Of a stretch of 64,000 nucleotides of DNA, positions 51,976 to 61,426 are shown piece after piece. The notes under the pieces are model-generated. The model saw only the letters and a program-made list of their open reading frames with translations, had not been told where the DNA came from and ran no database searches. This DNA is from Robertkochia flava (lineage in GTDB: Bacteria; Bacteroidota; Bacteroidia; Flavobacteriales; Flavobacteriaceae). The translations under genes and the position numbers were made by a program. The stretch lies in contig NZ_JAINZT010000007.1 of the NCBI RefSeq assembly GCF_020166515.1, forward strand, positions 62,001 to 126,000, given 5' to 3'. Every line of letters starts with the position of its first letter. The first letter of the stretch is position 1.

Positions 51976-52497
51976 TCAGGGCATATCCTCTAAGCGCACC
52001 CAATGAAGTCGCATTTTGGGGTAGCGGTCGGTAATGGGACTTAGGGTAAGGGTATCTCCATGAAACGAATAGGCTCTCCCGGCAATGGTACCCCACATGT
52101 AAGGCAGGCTGGAAGATTCTATGTAGTGTTCAATTCTTTGGAGGGAATCATTTACCCGGTATTTTCCAAAATAAACAAAGTTTCCCGCCAGATGCCTGAG
52201 GTCTTTTGTTGTGAGACTATCCAGGCCTCCCTTGCCTTCCAGGGTATAGCTTTCATAGGCTTCCGGTACATGATGTACCCCCATGCCTCCCTTACCATCG
52301 TAAAGGATATATCCCTGCCGGTTTTTATAGGAACCCTCTGCGGGTTGCCAGGGAGAGAGAGAGTCGGACTTTCGTTCTACCAAATGCAGGGCCCATCGGC
52401 CGGTAAACTTATCAAAATCCTTTGCTTTTTCATCCGGGCTGCAGGCTATTAAGAAGATACCTGCAACGCCAAGTAGGATAAGGTTCAGGTTTTTCAT
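51976..52497 (-). CDS. Lipocalin-like lipoprotein
   Basis: 173 residues with lipobox LIAC. The mature part begins FTGRWALHLVERKSD, a GxW-type lipocalin start, and continues as an antiparallel beta barrel with GYILYDGKGGMGVH and GRAYSFHGDTLTLSP. Lipocalin-5-type proteins bind small hydrophobic ligands; the ligand is unknown. It follows the RidA-type gene by 29 bases, so the two are probably co-transcribed. Confidence 0.7.
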   Translation of the reverse strand: MKNLNLILLGVAGIFLIACSPDEKAKDFDKFTGRWALHLVERKSDSLSPWQPAEGSYKNRQGYILYDGKGGMGVHHVPEAYESYTLEGKGGLDSLTTKDLRHLAGNFVYFGKYRVNDSLQRIEHYIESSSLPYMWGTIAGRAYSFHGDTLTLSPITDRYPKMRLHWVRLEDMP

Positions 52498-52526
52498 GGG
52501 ATATTTTTCAAATTAATCCTAGATAA

Positions 52527-53057
52527 TTATTGTTCCGCTTTGTGCACTTCCATTTCAATTTCGATCATAAACTCCGGAAGGGCCAGTTCTTTGACGCCCA
52601 GCCATGAGCCTGTGGGAAAGTGTTTGGTGTAGATGGTGTTGCGGTAGCCCGATACTTCCAGCATGAGTGGCATATTGGTAGTGAATATATTTTCCACCAC
52701 CACATCGTCGAAGGTACAGCCAAAGTGGGTGAGTATCTTTTCCAGGTCGGCATAACAATTCTTCATCTGCTGTTCCAGATCGCCAGCTGCGGTTGGGTTG
52801 CCCTCCTCGTCCATACTTACGGCCCCGGAGATCTTTATGTCATTTCCTATTTTTACCGCATGGGTATAGCCGTATGCCTTTTCAACTTCAGGTCGCAACT
52901 GGAAATATTCGGGAGTTTCAATTTTTACAACAGGTTCCTGGTCGGAGGAATCTGCCGGATCCTGTTTGATCTGTAAACACCCCTGTAGCAGCAGTACTGT
53001 AAAGAAGGTGAGGGCGAGTAAAAGACGGTTTTTGGTGAAAGTAATTCTTGTTTTCAT
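52527..53057 (-). CDS. RidA-family protein exported as a lipoprotein
   Basis: 176 residues. Unlike cytosolic RidA it has a lipoprotein signal (LLLQGC). The body has the RidA fold: IKISGAVSMDEEGN, QQMKNCYADLEKILTHFGC, VVVENIFTTNM and LALPEFMIEIEME. The catalytic Arg near the usual RR/ARxxV position is not preserved as in canonical RidA, so enamine/imine deaminase activity is uncertain. A periplasmic location for this fold is unusual. Confidence 0.82.
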   Translation of the reverse strand: MKTRITFTKNRLLLALTFFTVLLLQGCLQIKQDPADSSDQEPVVKIETPEYFQLRPEVEKAYGYTHAVKIGNDIKISGAVSMDEEGNPTAAGDLEQQMKNCYADLEKILTHFGCTFDDVVVENIFTTNMPLMLEVSGYRNTIYTKHFPTGSWLGVKELALPEFMIEIEMEVHKAEQ

Positions 53058-53141
53058 AAAACTAGGTTTTTGTTGCCCGAATTATCCGGTTCGGGTCGTT
53101 CCGTTCTGCATTTTGCAATTTGTTTTCCCCGACGTTCAGGG

Positions 53142-53849
53142 CTAGGTCTTAAGTCTGTTTTCGATACGGTTCATTACCTTGCGTATTTCCTGCCGGGTCC
53201 TGGTGGCCAGTTTTACATAGGTGGTATTGTCGTATATCAAAATAGTAATCAGGTTAAGGAATTCGCTGTCATCGATGACCTCCGGACCTGTTAATTTCAG
53301 GTTGATCTTATCAAAGAATTTCCCCCGTTGAAAGGCCACCTGATCATTTCGCTTGTCATAAACCTCCCCGTTATAGTTGAGCCGGTAATAATAACGTTGG
53401 TAGAGGTTGGTGATGGTTATTTTGAGGGAGTCGGGTTGCAGGTTGGCAAGGGTGCCTGAGGATATGGCCGTGGTATAGGTACCGGTATTTGCGAAAAAGG
53501 TATCGTTGGAGGAGGTCTGGTTTTTGATAAAACCCTGCTCAATAACTTCAAAATCCTTGTTGGTCTGCAATTCGGTCTGCAACGCCTCCAGATTCCTCAG
53601 TTTCTCAGATTGGTAGGTAATGATGCTATCCAGTTGTCCAAGGTCGTTTTTGAGATCGCTAAAGAGGTTATTAAGAAATACGATCTGTTCCCTTTCGTTC
53701 TTCCTGTGCTCATTCCAATTATTTACCTGTAGGGCGATAAGAATACCGATAACGACCAGCGCGATCTCTCCCAGGGCATAGAGCACGTATTTACTGAATC
53801 GTTGTTTGTCCAGTAACTTTCGGCGAATACTTCTTAGAAATGTGATCAT
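53142..53849 (-). CDS. DUF6090-family membrane-anchored protein (copy 4 of 4)
   Basis: 235 residues starting MITFLRSIRRKLL, with YALGEIALVVIGILIALQ and VNNWNEHRKN, the same core as the array at 33203-35548 but ~18 kb away. The C-terminal helical region differs. It lies 84 bases upstream of the lipoprotein RidA gene on the same strand. Confidence 0.82.
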   Translation of the reverse strand: MITFLRSIRRKLLDKQRFSKYVLYALGEIALVVIGILIALQVNNWNEHRKNEREQIVFLNNLFSDLKNDLGQLDSIITYQSEKLRNLEALQTELQTNKDFEVIEQGFIKNQTSSNDTFFANTGTYTTAISSGTLANLQPDSLKITITNLYQRYYYRLNYNGEVYDKRNDQVAFQRGKFFDKINLKLTGPEVIDDSEFLNLITILIYDNTTYVKLATRTRQEIRKVMNRIENRLKT

Positions 53850-53908
53850 TGGTCCGCAGGAAGGGTTCCCGGTGGTTTCATCAATGGGTTATACGCAGAA
53901 GTCATACG

Positions 53909-54376
53909 TTAATTGTATGTTTCGTTCTTTACCCGCGTAGAATGCATCATATCCAGTTTCCATCCCTCTTCGGTACGGATGGCAGTGGCACTTTCCAGCC
54001 AATAGGCTTTTCTTACTACCTTACCCTCTGCACTAATTGTTGCCCGGTTATGGTAGGCTACCCAGGCGTGGTCTCCGAAAACCTTCACTTCGATGATCTT
54101 GATGTTGTTTACCCTTTCCGGAAGGGGGGATCGTTTTGAAGCCCTGTCCATATACCGTGCAATAGTGTCATTATTCCAGACCTCCCCGTGTTCCAGTAAC
54201 AGAAAGTCGTCGGTCTGGTATTTTTGGATGTTTTCCGGGTTCAGGTCAGACCAGATCCCGTTAAAAACATCATTGATGAGCTGTTCAATTTTCTCTTCTT
54301 CCTGGAGGCTTGTGTTTTGCCCCAGGGCAGGAAGGGAGCACAGACATATACAAAGTAAGGTGTAAAAGATTCTCAT
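53909..54376 (-). CDS. Exported NTF2/DUF4440-like protein (paralog of 22361-22849)
   Basis: 155 residues with a signal peptide (cleavage near ALGQ). Same fold and ending as the protein at 22361 (WLESATAI, then WKLDMMHSTRVKN). An acidic helix INDVFNGIWSDLNPE takes the place of the usual N-terminal helix. Role unknown. It sits ~59 bases upstream of the DUF6090 copy 4 on the same strand. Confidence 0.75.
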   Translation of the reverse strand: MRIFYTLLCICLCSLPALGQNTSLQEEEKIEQLINDVFNGIWSDLNPENIQKYQTDDFLLLEHGEVWNNDTIARYMDRASKRSPLPERVNNIKIIEVKVFGDHAWVAYHNRATISAEGKVVRKAYWLESATAIRTEEGWKLDMMHSTRVKNETYN

Positions 54377-54540
54377 TTTTTATAGTTTTACCCTACTAAT
54401 CTATGAAAATTGCCTCAATAATTGGTTGTTAAAGCCTTGTATATGAGTAAGTATGTGTTTTCAGGCAGAAAAACTGCCAGCCCCAATCAGTTTTGCCAGG
54501 TAAACGATTACCACAGCGAGTGCTGATCGGTCCTGACCGG

Positions 54541-54990
54541 TTACTTTCTCCTGCTGATTTGTTCTTCCAAATGGCGCATCCTGACCAGGGTATGCATTTC
54601 GTTGTCAATACACTCCTGGTAAGCTTTGAGAAGTTCCCTGGCCTTTTCTTCAGACCCGGCAAGTTGTATCACCCCGTTCCACCATCTGGTTTCAATTTCC
54701 GCATTTTCATTTTCCAATTGGTCAGGGCCGTCCTGAAGGTGTAAATAGGCAATATGGTCCCATGGTCCCGAATCTGATTCGAAGGTAAGTACCAGCCTGC
54801 CTGAGATCTCATTGGCTTTATACAGGAAATCATGAAGTAATGCCCTGGCTTCGTTGACCTTTCCGGGTTTGAATTTTACGTATTTGGCCTGAAACCAGTC
54901 GTAATTGTCTAAGCCTTCCCCGGTCTGGGAAAAACCCTGAAAAATAAACAGAAGGAGCGCAGATAATGTAAAAATGAGTTTTCTCATCAT
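54541..54990 (-). CDS. Exported small protein of unknown function
   Basis: 149 residues with a signal peptide (cleavage near GFSQ). The mature region is rich in Trp, Glu and Arg (YDWFQAKYVKFKPGKVNEARALL) and largely helical, ending in a charged ERQISRRK-like segment. It resembles NIPSNAP/EthD-type dimeric alpha-beta barrels only vaguely. No catalytic residue is identifiable. It is followed by ~160 bases without a gene. Confidence 0.55.
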   Translation of the reverse strand: MMRKLIFTLSALLLFIFQGFSQTGEGLDNYDWFQAKYVKFKPGKVNEARALLHDFLYKANEISGRLVLTFESDSGPWDHIAYLHLQDGPDQLENENAEIETRWWNGVIQLAGSEEKARELLKAYQECIDNEMHTLVRMRHLEEQISRRK

Positions 54991-55238
54991 CGGGTGGGTT
55001 AAGGATGGATTCTTTGGGATATCAATGTAAGAAAATATTGTCGTGTAGTTCCTTAGGGTAAATTTAATTTAATGGTGGCCAGGAATGCCGGCTGTATTTT
55101 ACCAACTTCTCCATTTGCCGTTCCTCCGCTTTTTCCATCCCATTCGATAGCGCATAGATCCGGGCAAGAACGTACCTTCGTACCCCCGTACCCCAGACAC
55201 CTACCTCGCAAAGGCAACTAACCTCTCCCCACATACCA
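54991..55238. other. 248-base gap with short repeats and a degraded ORF
   Basis: CGTACCTT, CGTACCCC and CGTACCCC stand in tandem at 55171-55194 (8-bp unit). On the minus strand a 44-codon GTG-started frame ends at TAA 55064-55066 and reads ARIYALSNGMEKAEERQ; it has no support beyond its length. I see no promoter or terminator I can defend. Confidence 0.25.
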
Positions 55239-56222
55239 TTAACGCTTTATTTTCCCCGGAAGGGTAAACTCGTAGCGCTTTCCTAACCACCGGGTATTCA
55301 TGTACCGGTCGGTGCGGCGCAGGGCCAGAAATAATTTCCATATGAATTTATCTTCCCGGTAATACTTTTCAATTTCCTTTTCGGTTATCGGTTGATGTTC
55401 CAGGAACTCTGCCCCGGTTTTGTTAACGAGATCGGTAAGGCCAGGGATGAGGTCATGGCGTTGTTCTTTATACAGGTTGGCCAGCAGGTCGGTACACACC
55501 AGGCGAAAGTTGTAGTATCGGTTCATGATATCGTCAAGGAAAAACCTGCTGAGGATCCATCGCATGGGTTTTGGAGCACTTTGTAAAAAGAGGTGAGCAT
55601 TCATTTGCTCCACTCCGTTTTCGCGAATAAGCGGGGTACTGGTATCGATAAAATAAAGCCGGCTTTCTTCCGAAATGGGAGCCGCGGCATCAAAATCCCT
55701 GATAGCCCAGTTGGAGATCTGGGCATCAAGTCCCAGGAGTAGTTCCGGGTTCTGTGTGTTGAGTTTCCAGAGGTGAGCCAGCTTCCTGACCACCAACCGG
55801 AAGAGAATTTCGATTTCGGCATCGGTACGGGTGTGCAGGAGTTTATTTGCAATGGATTGGCCTTCCAGGCGTTCCTGGCTCAGGTAGGCAACATAAATAC
55901 CGTTATGCCCCTTTACGCAAAAGGCATCCCCGGGGGGAGTTTCAATACCCGCGCTAATCAGTTTTTTGTTGTATTCCAGGTAGAGCCTGCAATAGTTTTC
56001 GGCTTCCTTTTCGGAAGTGAACAAAGGCAGTCTTTTAAAGGCGCGATCCCTGTATCCGGGTACATTAAAAGCGATCACCGTACTGATTTCTCCATAGCCC
56101 AACAGGGTAACGGGTACCTTGGATGTAGCTACTCGAACCGGGTCAAAACCGTTTTCGAACTCCTGCAGAAATTGCCGGGTGGTTTCAGACGTATGCTTAG
56201 GGCGGGTGGTGGGTTGTGTCAT
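55239..56222 (-). CDS. DUF6206-type kinase-like protein
   Basis: I start at ATG 56222 (MTQPTTRPK); the longer frame begins with TTG. 327 residues. It keeps kinase-like/APH-fold landmarks: a glycine turn LLGYGEIS, a lysine in RAFKRLP, an HRD-like segment LGLDAQISNW, and a DFG-like FIDTSTP. This fits a small-molecule or lipid-headgroup kinase, but residue spacing is unusual. It follows the PLP enzyme by 10 bases and is probably coupled to it. Activity is unproven. Confidence 0.7.
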   Translation of the reverse strand: MTQPTTRPKHTSETTRQFLQEFENGFDPVRVATSKVPVTLLGYGEISTVIAFNVPGYRDRAFKRLPLFTSEKEAENYCRLYLEYNKKLISAGIETPPGDAFCVKGHNGIYVAYLSQERLEGQSIANKLLHTRTDAEIEILFRLVVRKLAHLWKLNTQNPELLLGLDAQISNWAIRDFDAAAPISEESRLYFIDTSTPLIRENGVEQMNAHLFLQSAPKPMRWILSRFFLDDIMNRYYNFRLVCTDLLANLYKEQRHDLIPGLTDLVNKTGAEFLEHQPITEKEIEKYYREDKFIWKLFLALRRTDRYMNTRWLGKRYEFTLPGKIKR

Positions 56223-56232
56223 AGTACCTGAA

Positions 56233-57519
56233 CTATTTTCCAAATATGTTCTTTAGGGATTCCCTGGCGCTGTAGGTTGCGCTGTACAACCTGAGTTTGC
56301 CTATGGCCTTGTCTGTTTTCTCAATGATCTCTTCCACCTGCTCCCTGGTAATGATCAACGGAGGCAGAAGTTGACAAACCCTTCGGTCATTATTGGCATA
56401 AAGGGAAAACATTCCGCTCTCATAGGCAGCCTTGGTAAAGAGCAATCCATGATCTTCCTTATAGAATTCAATACCGGTCATCAGTCCGAGTTGGCGAAAT
56501 CCGGCGATGTATTTTTTATGCTTATTCCTTAGCATTTCATACCCTTCTGCAAGACGGCCGGCCATTTTGTTCACGTGTTCCAGGAAATGAGGGTCTGCAC
56601 TAATTTCGAGGACTTTCAGCGCTACCTCGGCTCCGATCTCTGATCCGCCGAAGGTGCTCACGTGTATGAACGGATGTTCTTTGAAAAAGGCTTCAAAGGG
56701 TTCGCGAAACACCGTAGCGGTAATGGGGTAGATCCCACCGGAAAGTCCTTTCCCGAGTATAACCATATCGGGAATAATGTCGTAATGTTCAAAAGCCCAT
56801 AACTTACCGGTTCTGCCCAGTCCGGTTTGAACCTCGTCGATAATGAAAAGGGTGCCGGTTTGTGTGCAGTGTTCCCGGAGGGCTTTCATATAGGCTTTGT
56901 CGGGTACCGTAATCCCCAGGGTTGCCGGAACAGTTTCCATGATAAAGGCTGCGGTACTACGGGTAATGGATTTGCGTGCCGCCTCTATATCGCCGAAAGG
57001 AACCTGTTTAAACTGAGGAACGTTATCTCCGAAAGGCTCCCTGTACTGTTCGTCCCCCGCAGCAAGGGCAAGACCCGTATGACCGTGATACCCCCCTTGG
57101 AGACTCACGATCTCCGCTCGTCCGGTATAGCCCCTGGCCAGTTTTATGGCCAGGTCTACCGCCTCTCCGCCACTAACACCAAAAACGGTGTAATTAAGGT
57201 CTCCGGGCATGAGTTCAGCAAGCCTTTTCCCGAGGCGTGCCCGCTGGGTGCTGATAAAGTGATGGTTGCCGATATCAAAGTTTTGAGTGGCATTCACCAT
57301 GGCTTCAATAACCTGCGGATTGCGATGGCCGAGGTTAAAGACACCCCCATTGCTATGGCAGTTGATCAGGGTTTTCCTGCCCGTTACATCGGTTATATAA
57401 GCCCCTTCGCGCTTGCCAATAATAAAATCCATCCCGTATTTCTTAAATGTGGCAACCTTGCCGGAAGAAACGTGGTGCTTGAAATCGCTGATGATCTGTT
57501 TTTTATCTGAAGTATCCAT
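56233..57519 (-). CDS. Class III PLP-dependent aminotransferase-family protein
   Basis: I start at ATG 57519 (MDTSDKKQI); the longer frame begins with TTG. 428 residues with the class III fold: VSGGEAVDLAIKLAR, GGYHGHTG, FIIDEVQTGLGRTGK and PLP lysine in VILGKGLSGG. It uses an omega-amino or similar donor, or acts as a phospho-lyase like AGXT2L enzymes. The latter is suggested by the kinase-like neighbour. The substrate is unknown. It is 14 bases after the Ntn hydrolase. Confidence 0.85.
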   Translation of the reverse strand: MDTSDKKQIISDFKHHVSSGKVATFKKYGMDFIIGKREGAYITDVTGRKTLINCHSNGGVFNLGHRNPQVIEAMVNATQNFDIGNHHFISTQRARLGKRLAELMPGDLNYTVFGVSGGEAVDLAIKLARGYTGRAEIVSLQGGYHGHTGLALAAGDEQYREPFGDNVPQFKQVPFGDIEAARKSITRSTAAFIMETVPATLGITVPDKAYMKALREHCTQTGTLFIIDEVQTGLGRTGKLWAFEHYDIIPDMVILGKGLSGGIYPITATVFREPFEAFFKEHPFIHVSTFGGSEIGAEVALKVLEISADPHFLEHVNKMAGRLAEGYEMLRNKHKKYIAGFRQLGLMTGIEFYKEDHGLLFTKAAYESGMFSLYANNDRRVCQLLPPLIITREQVEEIIEKTDKAIGKLRLYSATYSARESLKNIFGK

Positions 57520-57533
57520 TTCGGCCAATGTCG

Positions 57534-58751
57534 TTATTTTGTTGCCAGGGAATCCATTTGTTGAAGGTATTCCTGTTCTTTAGCGTAGCATGTGTTGCAA
57601 TCTGCGATAAGTTCTTCCCGGGTTTTGTTCTCAAGCCCTTTATATATAATATCGAGGAACTCCCTTTGAAGGGCATCCCTTATTGTTTTATGATACGCGT
57701 GAAATTCCTTGTTGTTTCTGAGCATTTCTTCGGCCATCGCCCTGTTGCCCATGAAATATTCCAGGGAGGTTTCGAGCGATGAAAATTGCGGGAAGGCCTC
57801 CGGATACTCCGTAAGCAGCAAGGGCTTGAAAAGGGATACACACGGATTCGGGGAACTGGTTACCCATACGAGGGTATGCTTCCCGTAATAATCGACCACC
57901 ATGCTCGAAGTGGTCTCCGATTTTACGATTGTTCCCGGGTGAACACAGATGGAGCCCATCCCTTTTTTAAAATTCTTGCCCGGATCGATATGAGAGCGGA
58001 GAATGTCGAAAACCCCCTCAATACCCTTATCCCTGTCCGCGATCTGCTGTTCGGTATAGCGGTGCCGCATATCGCCCCTGGAGAAAAAGGTATAAAACCG
58101 GTTTTCCATGGTCTTTTTCAGGGCAATATCCTTAAATGGGCTGCTGGCCCGGGAATGGTCGGTGTTGATGGTGTAGCAATTGCTTATGGAAGCGAAATCC
58201 GTGATGTCCTTCCGAACCCAGTTCTTTCCGGAAGTCTCTATAACAATGGCTTTTTCTGCATCCTTGATCAGAAAACTGTTGTGGTACATCAGGGTGCCCG
58301 AGTAACTTCCATTCCCTCCCTGGCCATAAGTTTCCAGGAGGTGGGTAATGATATCGAAGGCCTGTTCTGCCGAGTCGGCATTGTGCAGGGCAATACGCAG
58401 GATGTCCATCCCCAGCAATCCGTCGGCCAGGGTTTTTTCTTTGGAAAAGATGGCCTCATTTCCAATAGACACTCCTTTCTCATTAATGCCCATTTCTGCC
58501 CCCCAGATCCAGGTGGGTCTTGAAATAATGGCGCTATAGGGATGTTCAAACTCCGGAAAAACCTTTTTTAGAACTTCCAGTTGCCTTTGGTATTTTGGCA
58601 GGTGTTCCTTCAGGAATGCAGATTTAAAGTCCTGTTTTGCATCCTGTATCATTTCGATTACCTGGGGTTCTCCCGGATCCCGGTCGGAGTTCTTGGCAAA
58701 AAACGACCGTTCCCTATTTGCTGTGCTGAAAAATGTAAACGTATCACACAT
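57534..58751 (-). CDS. Secernin/C69-type N-terminal-nucleophile hydrolase
   Basis: 405 residues starting Met-Cys-Asp-Thr; after Met removal Cys becomes the N-terminal nucleophile. FAKNSDRDPGEPQ and WGAEMGINEKG match the secernin/C69 family. No signal peptide, so cytosolic. It hydrolyses an amide bond of unknown substrate. First in a tight three-gene set with a PLP enzyme and a kinase-like protein (gaps 14 and 10 bases), suggesting one pathway (inference). Confidence 0.85.
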   Translation of the reverse strand: MCDTFTFFSTANRERSFFAKNSDRDPGEPQVIEMIQDAKQDFKSAFLKEHLPKYQRQLEVLKKVFPEFEHPYSAIISRPTWIWGAEMGINEKGVSIGNEAIFSKEKTLADGLLGMDILRIALHNADSAEQAFDIITHLLETYGQGGNGSYSGTLMYHNSFLIKDAEKAIVIETSGKNWVRKDITDFASISNCYTINTDHSRASSPFKDIALKKTMENRFYTFFSRGDMRHRYTEQQIADRDKGIEGVFDILRSHIDPGKNFKKGMGSICVHPGTIVKSETTSSMVVDYYGKHTLVWVTSSPNPCVSLFKPLLLTEYPEAFPQFSSLETSLEYFMGNRAMAEEMLRNNKEFHAYHKTIRDALQREFLDIIYKGLENKTREELIADCNTCYAKEQEYLQQMDSLATK

Positions 58752-58808
58752 TACGGTACCTTATTGGCGGTTGATCTCTTTAAGGGTAGTTCTGTTTGTT
58801 GATAAAAT

Positions 58809-59501
58809 CTATTTCTGTCCATAAGCCGGTTGCCCTTTCCTATCCAACAGGTCCGCCTTCCTGATTAATGAGAAGGTTATGCTTATATGGGCCAGGTAAT
58901 ACGTGGGTAAAATAAGAAAATTTAATGCGTCATATCCCAGGAACTCTTTTAACGAGATAATGGTATCTGAAAAAAGAATTAAAAAGATGCCAAAAGTATA
59001 GGCCCATCTTACTACCGGATCACTTTTCATGCCAACTGCAGCCCCCAGGGATAAACAGGAAACGGTTAGATATATCAGGGTAGCTGATAAAAGGATCTGA
59101 TCGTTAATGGCAGGGTAGAGCATAAGATAGAAAAACGCCAGAAATCCAAACAGAAGTATACTGGTAAACGTTCGGTTGATCCGGCCATTAGACAAAGCAA
59201 AGACCAGGTAACCAATATGGGCGAGGAAAAACATGGCGATCCCTTTGCTGAACATTATCGTATCGCCTGCCATATTGGATAGATGCCAATCGCCTAAAAT
59301 TGAAAACAAAAAGGCACTAATGATATACCAGGTTTCCCTGGATGCATGGTCATTGCTGAAATTCAGGATTAACAGTATGATCATCCCAATTCCTGCGGTT
59401 CCCGAGCCCCATATGAAATTAGAAGTGGCCAGGGCCATGATGGCCGATACAAAGGAAACTCCCAAAAGCCAATAACTTAACCTGGTTTTATTACTTAACA
59501 T
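58809..59501 (-). CDS. YhhN-family lysoplasmalogenase-like membrane protein
   Basis: 230 residues with about eight transmembrane helices and the YhhN signatures LGDWHLSNMAG and LFSDTIISLKEF, where acidic residues are thought catalytic. Family members cleave the vinyl-ether bond of lysoplasmalogens. It starts 14 bases after the X-Pro/CocE hydrolase stop and precedes the secernin gene by 57 bases, so it could belong to the same transcript. Confidence 0.85.
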   Translation of the reverse strand: MLSNKTRLSYWLLGVSFVSAIMALATSNFIWGSGTAGIGMIILLILNFSNDHASRETWYIISAFLFSILGDWHLSNMAGDTIMFSKGIAMFFLAHIGYLVFALSNGRINRTFTSILLFGFLAFFYLMLYPAINDQILLSATLIYLTVSCLSLGAAVGMKSDPVVRWAYTFGIFLILFSDTIISLKEFLGYDALNFLILPTYYLAHISITFSLIRKADLLDRKGQPAYGQK

Positions 59502-59515
59502 AGTTCCTGCAGGCT

Positions 59516-61348
59516 TTATTTAACGGCTTTGACAAATGTTTCCAATCCTCCCACAACCGGCAAGGTAAGGGAAGTTCCCGCAAGGTCGACCGTTAACCCG
59601 GTTCCCGGTTTCGGATGCAGGGTAAACTCCTGGTCGCTGGAAAAGATCATGAGTCCTACTTGCTGTCCGGCCTTGATGACCTGGTCGTCGGGATTCAGGT
59701 CGAAAGACACTTCATAGAATTCGCCGGGCTTCAGAGGTTCACTCTCGGTCAGGGAGCTGTGATTCTGAGGGTCTGCCCATCCTCGTGTAATGATATTATC
59801 GGTGATACTCCCTGCTTCCTTGTTCCACGGCAGGGATACCAGCCAGACGGAAAGGTTTGCGGCGGGTTTGCTGCTGGCAACTCTTATGGTTACTCTTGGG
59901 GTGCCCGAAATGTGCAGGGCTTCTTTCAGTACAGGTGTTGTATAGATCAGACGATGTTCTGACCGGGCTGCCATGGCCAGTTCGGCACCGGAAAGGGTGT
60001 AGTCGTCTGTCAGGGATTCCCGGGTATTATCGCCTTTTTCGGATGGGGTGAGTCCGCCGGCCTCATTCCCGCCGGAAGTCAGATAAAAGGTAACTTCCGC
60101 CGCATCCGGATGCGGGTAGTCAGGGTAGGCAGTAGGAGCATTCATTTTATCATTTTCCCGGACGATCCAGGCTTTGGGATCATTCTCCACGCCATTTTCA
60201 ATGCCGTGAAGGTACCGGGTGAACCATCGGTTCATAAGCGTGATGGGAGGCGGACCGCCATGGCCCTGCTGGTGGTAATAGATCTGTGCCGGGATTCCCA
60301 TTTCCTTGGCTTTTTTATAGATCCTGTAACTGTGTTCGGGCATCACATTCCAGTCATTGAACCCATGCGACATGAGTAAGGCTGCCTTCATGGGCTCCAT
60401 TTCGTTCAGGTAATCGCGACCGGCCCAGAAGTCGTTGTAATCGCCGGTGATACGGTCCATCCCGTTCTTCATGATCGAATCTCTGATGCGGGCGTTATTA
60501 GCGGCTCTTTTGGATTCGTCTCCGCTATGGATAAAATCGTAGAGCACATCAATATCTTCCCCTAAATACCCTCCGGGAGAGCGAACCAGACCGTTAGACC
60601 GGTAATAATGGTAGTAAGAAGTATTGGGCGCAATGGGAATAATGGCTTCCAGGCCTTCCACCCCTGTGGTGGCTGCTGCCAGGGGGATGGTGCCGTTATA
60701 GGAAGTACCGGTCATCCCTACCTTCCCGGTAGACCAGAATGCTTCCACAACATCGCCTCCATAAGGTTCGGTATATCCCTTAGCGCGGCCGCATAACCAG
60801 TCGATCACGGCCTTGGGGGCCAGAGATTCGTTATCGCCGCCAACGGTAGGTGCCCCCTGGGACAATCCCGTACCTGGAGAGGAAGAGTGTACAACGATAT
60901 ACCCGCGCGGCACCCATTTCTCAATATGGGAATTCGATATAAATGGCCGTTCGATACGCTCCACATCCGGGTGTACCGGTCCTTCCACGCTTTCCCCGAG
61001 TTCGTGTTCTACACTCCAGAACAACTCGCGTCCGCCCTGTGCCACCCCGGCAAAATACGGGCTGGAAACATAGATCACCGGAAGTTTTAAGCCTTCCGTT
61101 TCTGTTTGTGCGGGCCGGGTAACGGCCACATGCATACGATCGGGTTTCCCGTCCTTATCACTGTCAAAGGTGGTTTCTACCCATAATTCCTGGCGGATCC
61201 AGTCTTCCGGCGAACTAAAAGCTTCGACGATCTGGGCCTGCCCGTCTTTAAATACTGGCTGGGCTTTGACTTTGGGTTGAGCGACCATAGAGGAAATGGA
61301 CGTAAGCAATACCCCCATGGCGATATAAAGGGATCGGTGTTTTATCAT
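59516..61348 (-). CDS. Exported CocE/X-Pro dipeptidyl-peptidase-family (S15) hydrolase
   Basis: 610 residues with a signal peptide (cleavage after SMVAQ). Alpha/beta-hydrolase core: nucleophile Ser in GMTGTSYNG, Asp in HGFNDWNV, His in QQGHGGPP. C-terminal jelly-roll beta domain (~430-610). It probably releases Xaa-Pro dipeptides or hydrolyses esters/amides outside the cytosol. It begins the run that continues with YhhN and the secernin set; promoter not located. Confidence 0.9.
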   Translation of the reverse strand: MIKHRSLYIAMGVLLTSISSMVAQPKVKAQPVFKDGQAQIVEAFSSPEDWIRQELWVETTFDSDKDGKPDRMHVAVTRPAQTETEGLKLPVIYVSSPYFAGVAQGGRELFWSVEHELGESVEGPVHPDVERIERPFISNSHIEKWVPRGYIVVHSSSPGTGLSQGAPTVGGDNESLAPKAVIDWLCGRAKGYTEPYGGDVVEAFWSTGKVGMTGTSYNGTIPLAAATTGVEGLEAIIPIAPNTSYYHYYRSNGLVRSPGGYLGEDIDVLYDFIHSGDESKRAANNARIRDSIMKNGMDRITGDYNDFWAGRDYLNEMEPMKAALLMSHGFNDWNVMPEHSYRIYKKAKEMGIPAQIYYHQQGHGGPPPITLMNRWFTRYLHGIENGVENDPKAWIVRENDKMNAPTAYPDYPHPDAAEVTFYLTSGGNEAGGLTPSEKGDNTRESLTDDYTLSGAELAMAARSEHRLIYTTPVLKEALHISGTPRVTIRVASSKPAANLSVWLVSLPWNKEAGSITDNIITRGWADPQNHSSLTESEPLKPGEFYEVSFDLNPDDQVIKAGQQVGLMIFSSDQEFTLHPKPGTGLTVDLAGTSLTLPVVGGLETFVKAVK

Positions 61349-61426
61349 GGTTTTGGAGTTTAGGTTGGTTATCGGTTAAAGCTAAGAATTTTTTTGAAAG
61401 GGGGAAGTGGGGAAGGAGGGAGGAGG

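Noticed and set aside
55064-55200. 44-codon GTG-started minus ORF with helical-looking sequence
   Set aside because: Too short, no start context, includes tandem 8-bp repeats; kept only as a remark on the intergenic region.
56827-57510. 227-codon plus-strand ORF opposite the class III PLP gene
   Set aside because: Shadow frame of a conserved enzyme; no features of a real protein.
57786-58523. 245-codon plus-strand ORF opposite the secernin-like gene
   Set aside because: Same reason: the minus strand encodes a recognisable N-terminal-nucleophile hydrolase.
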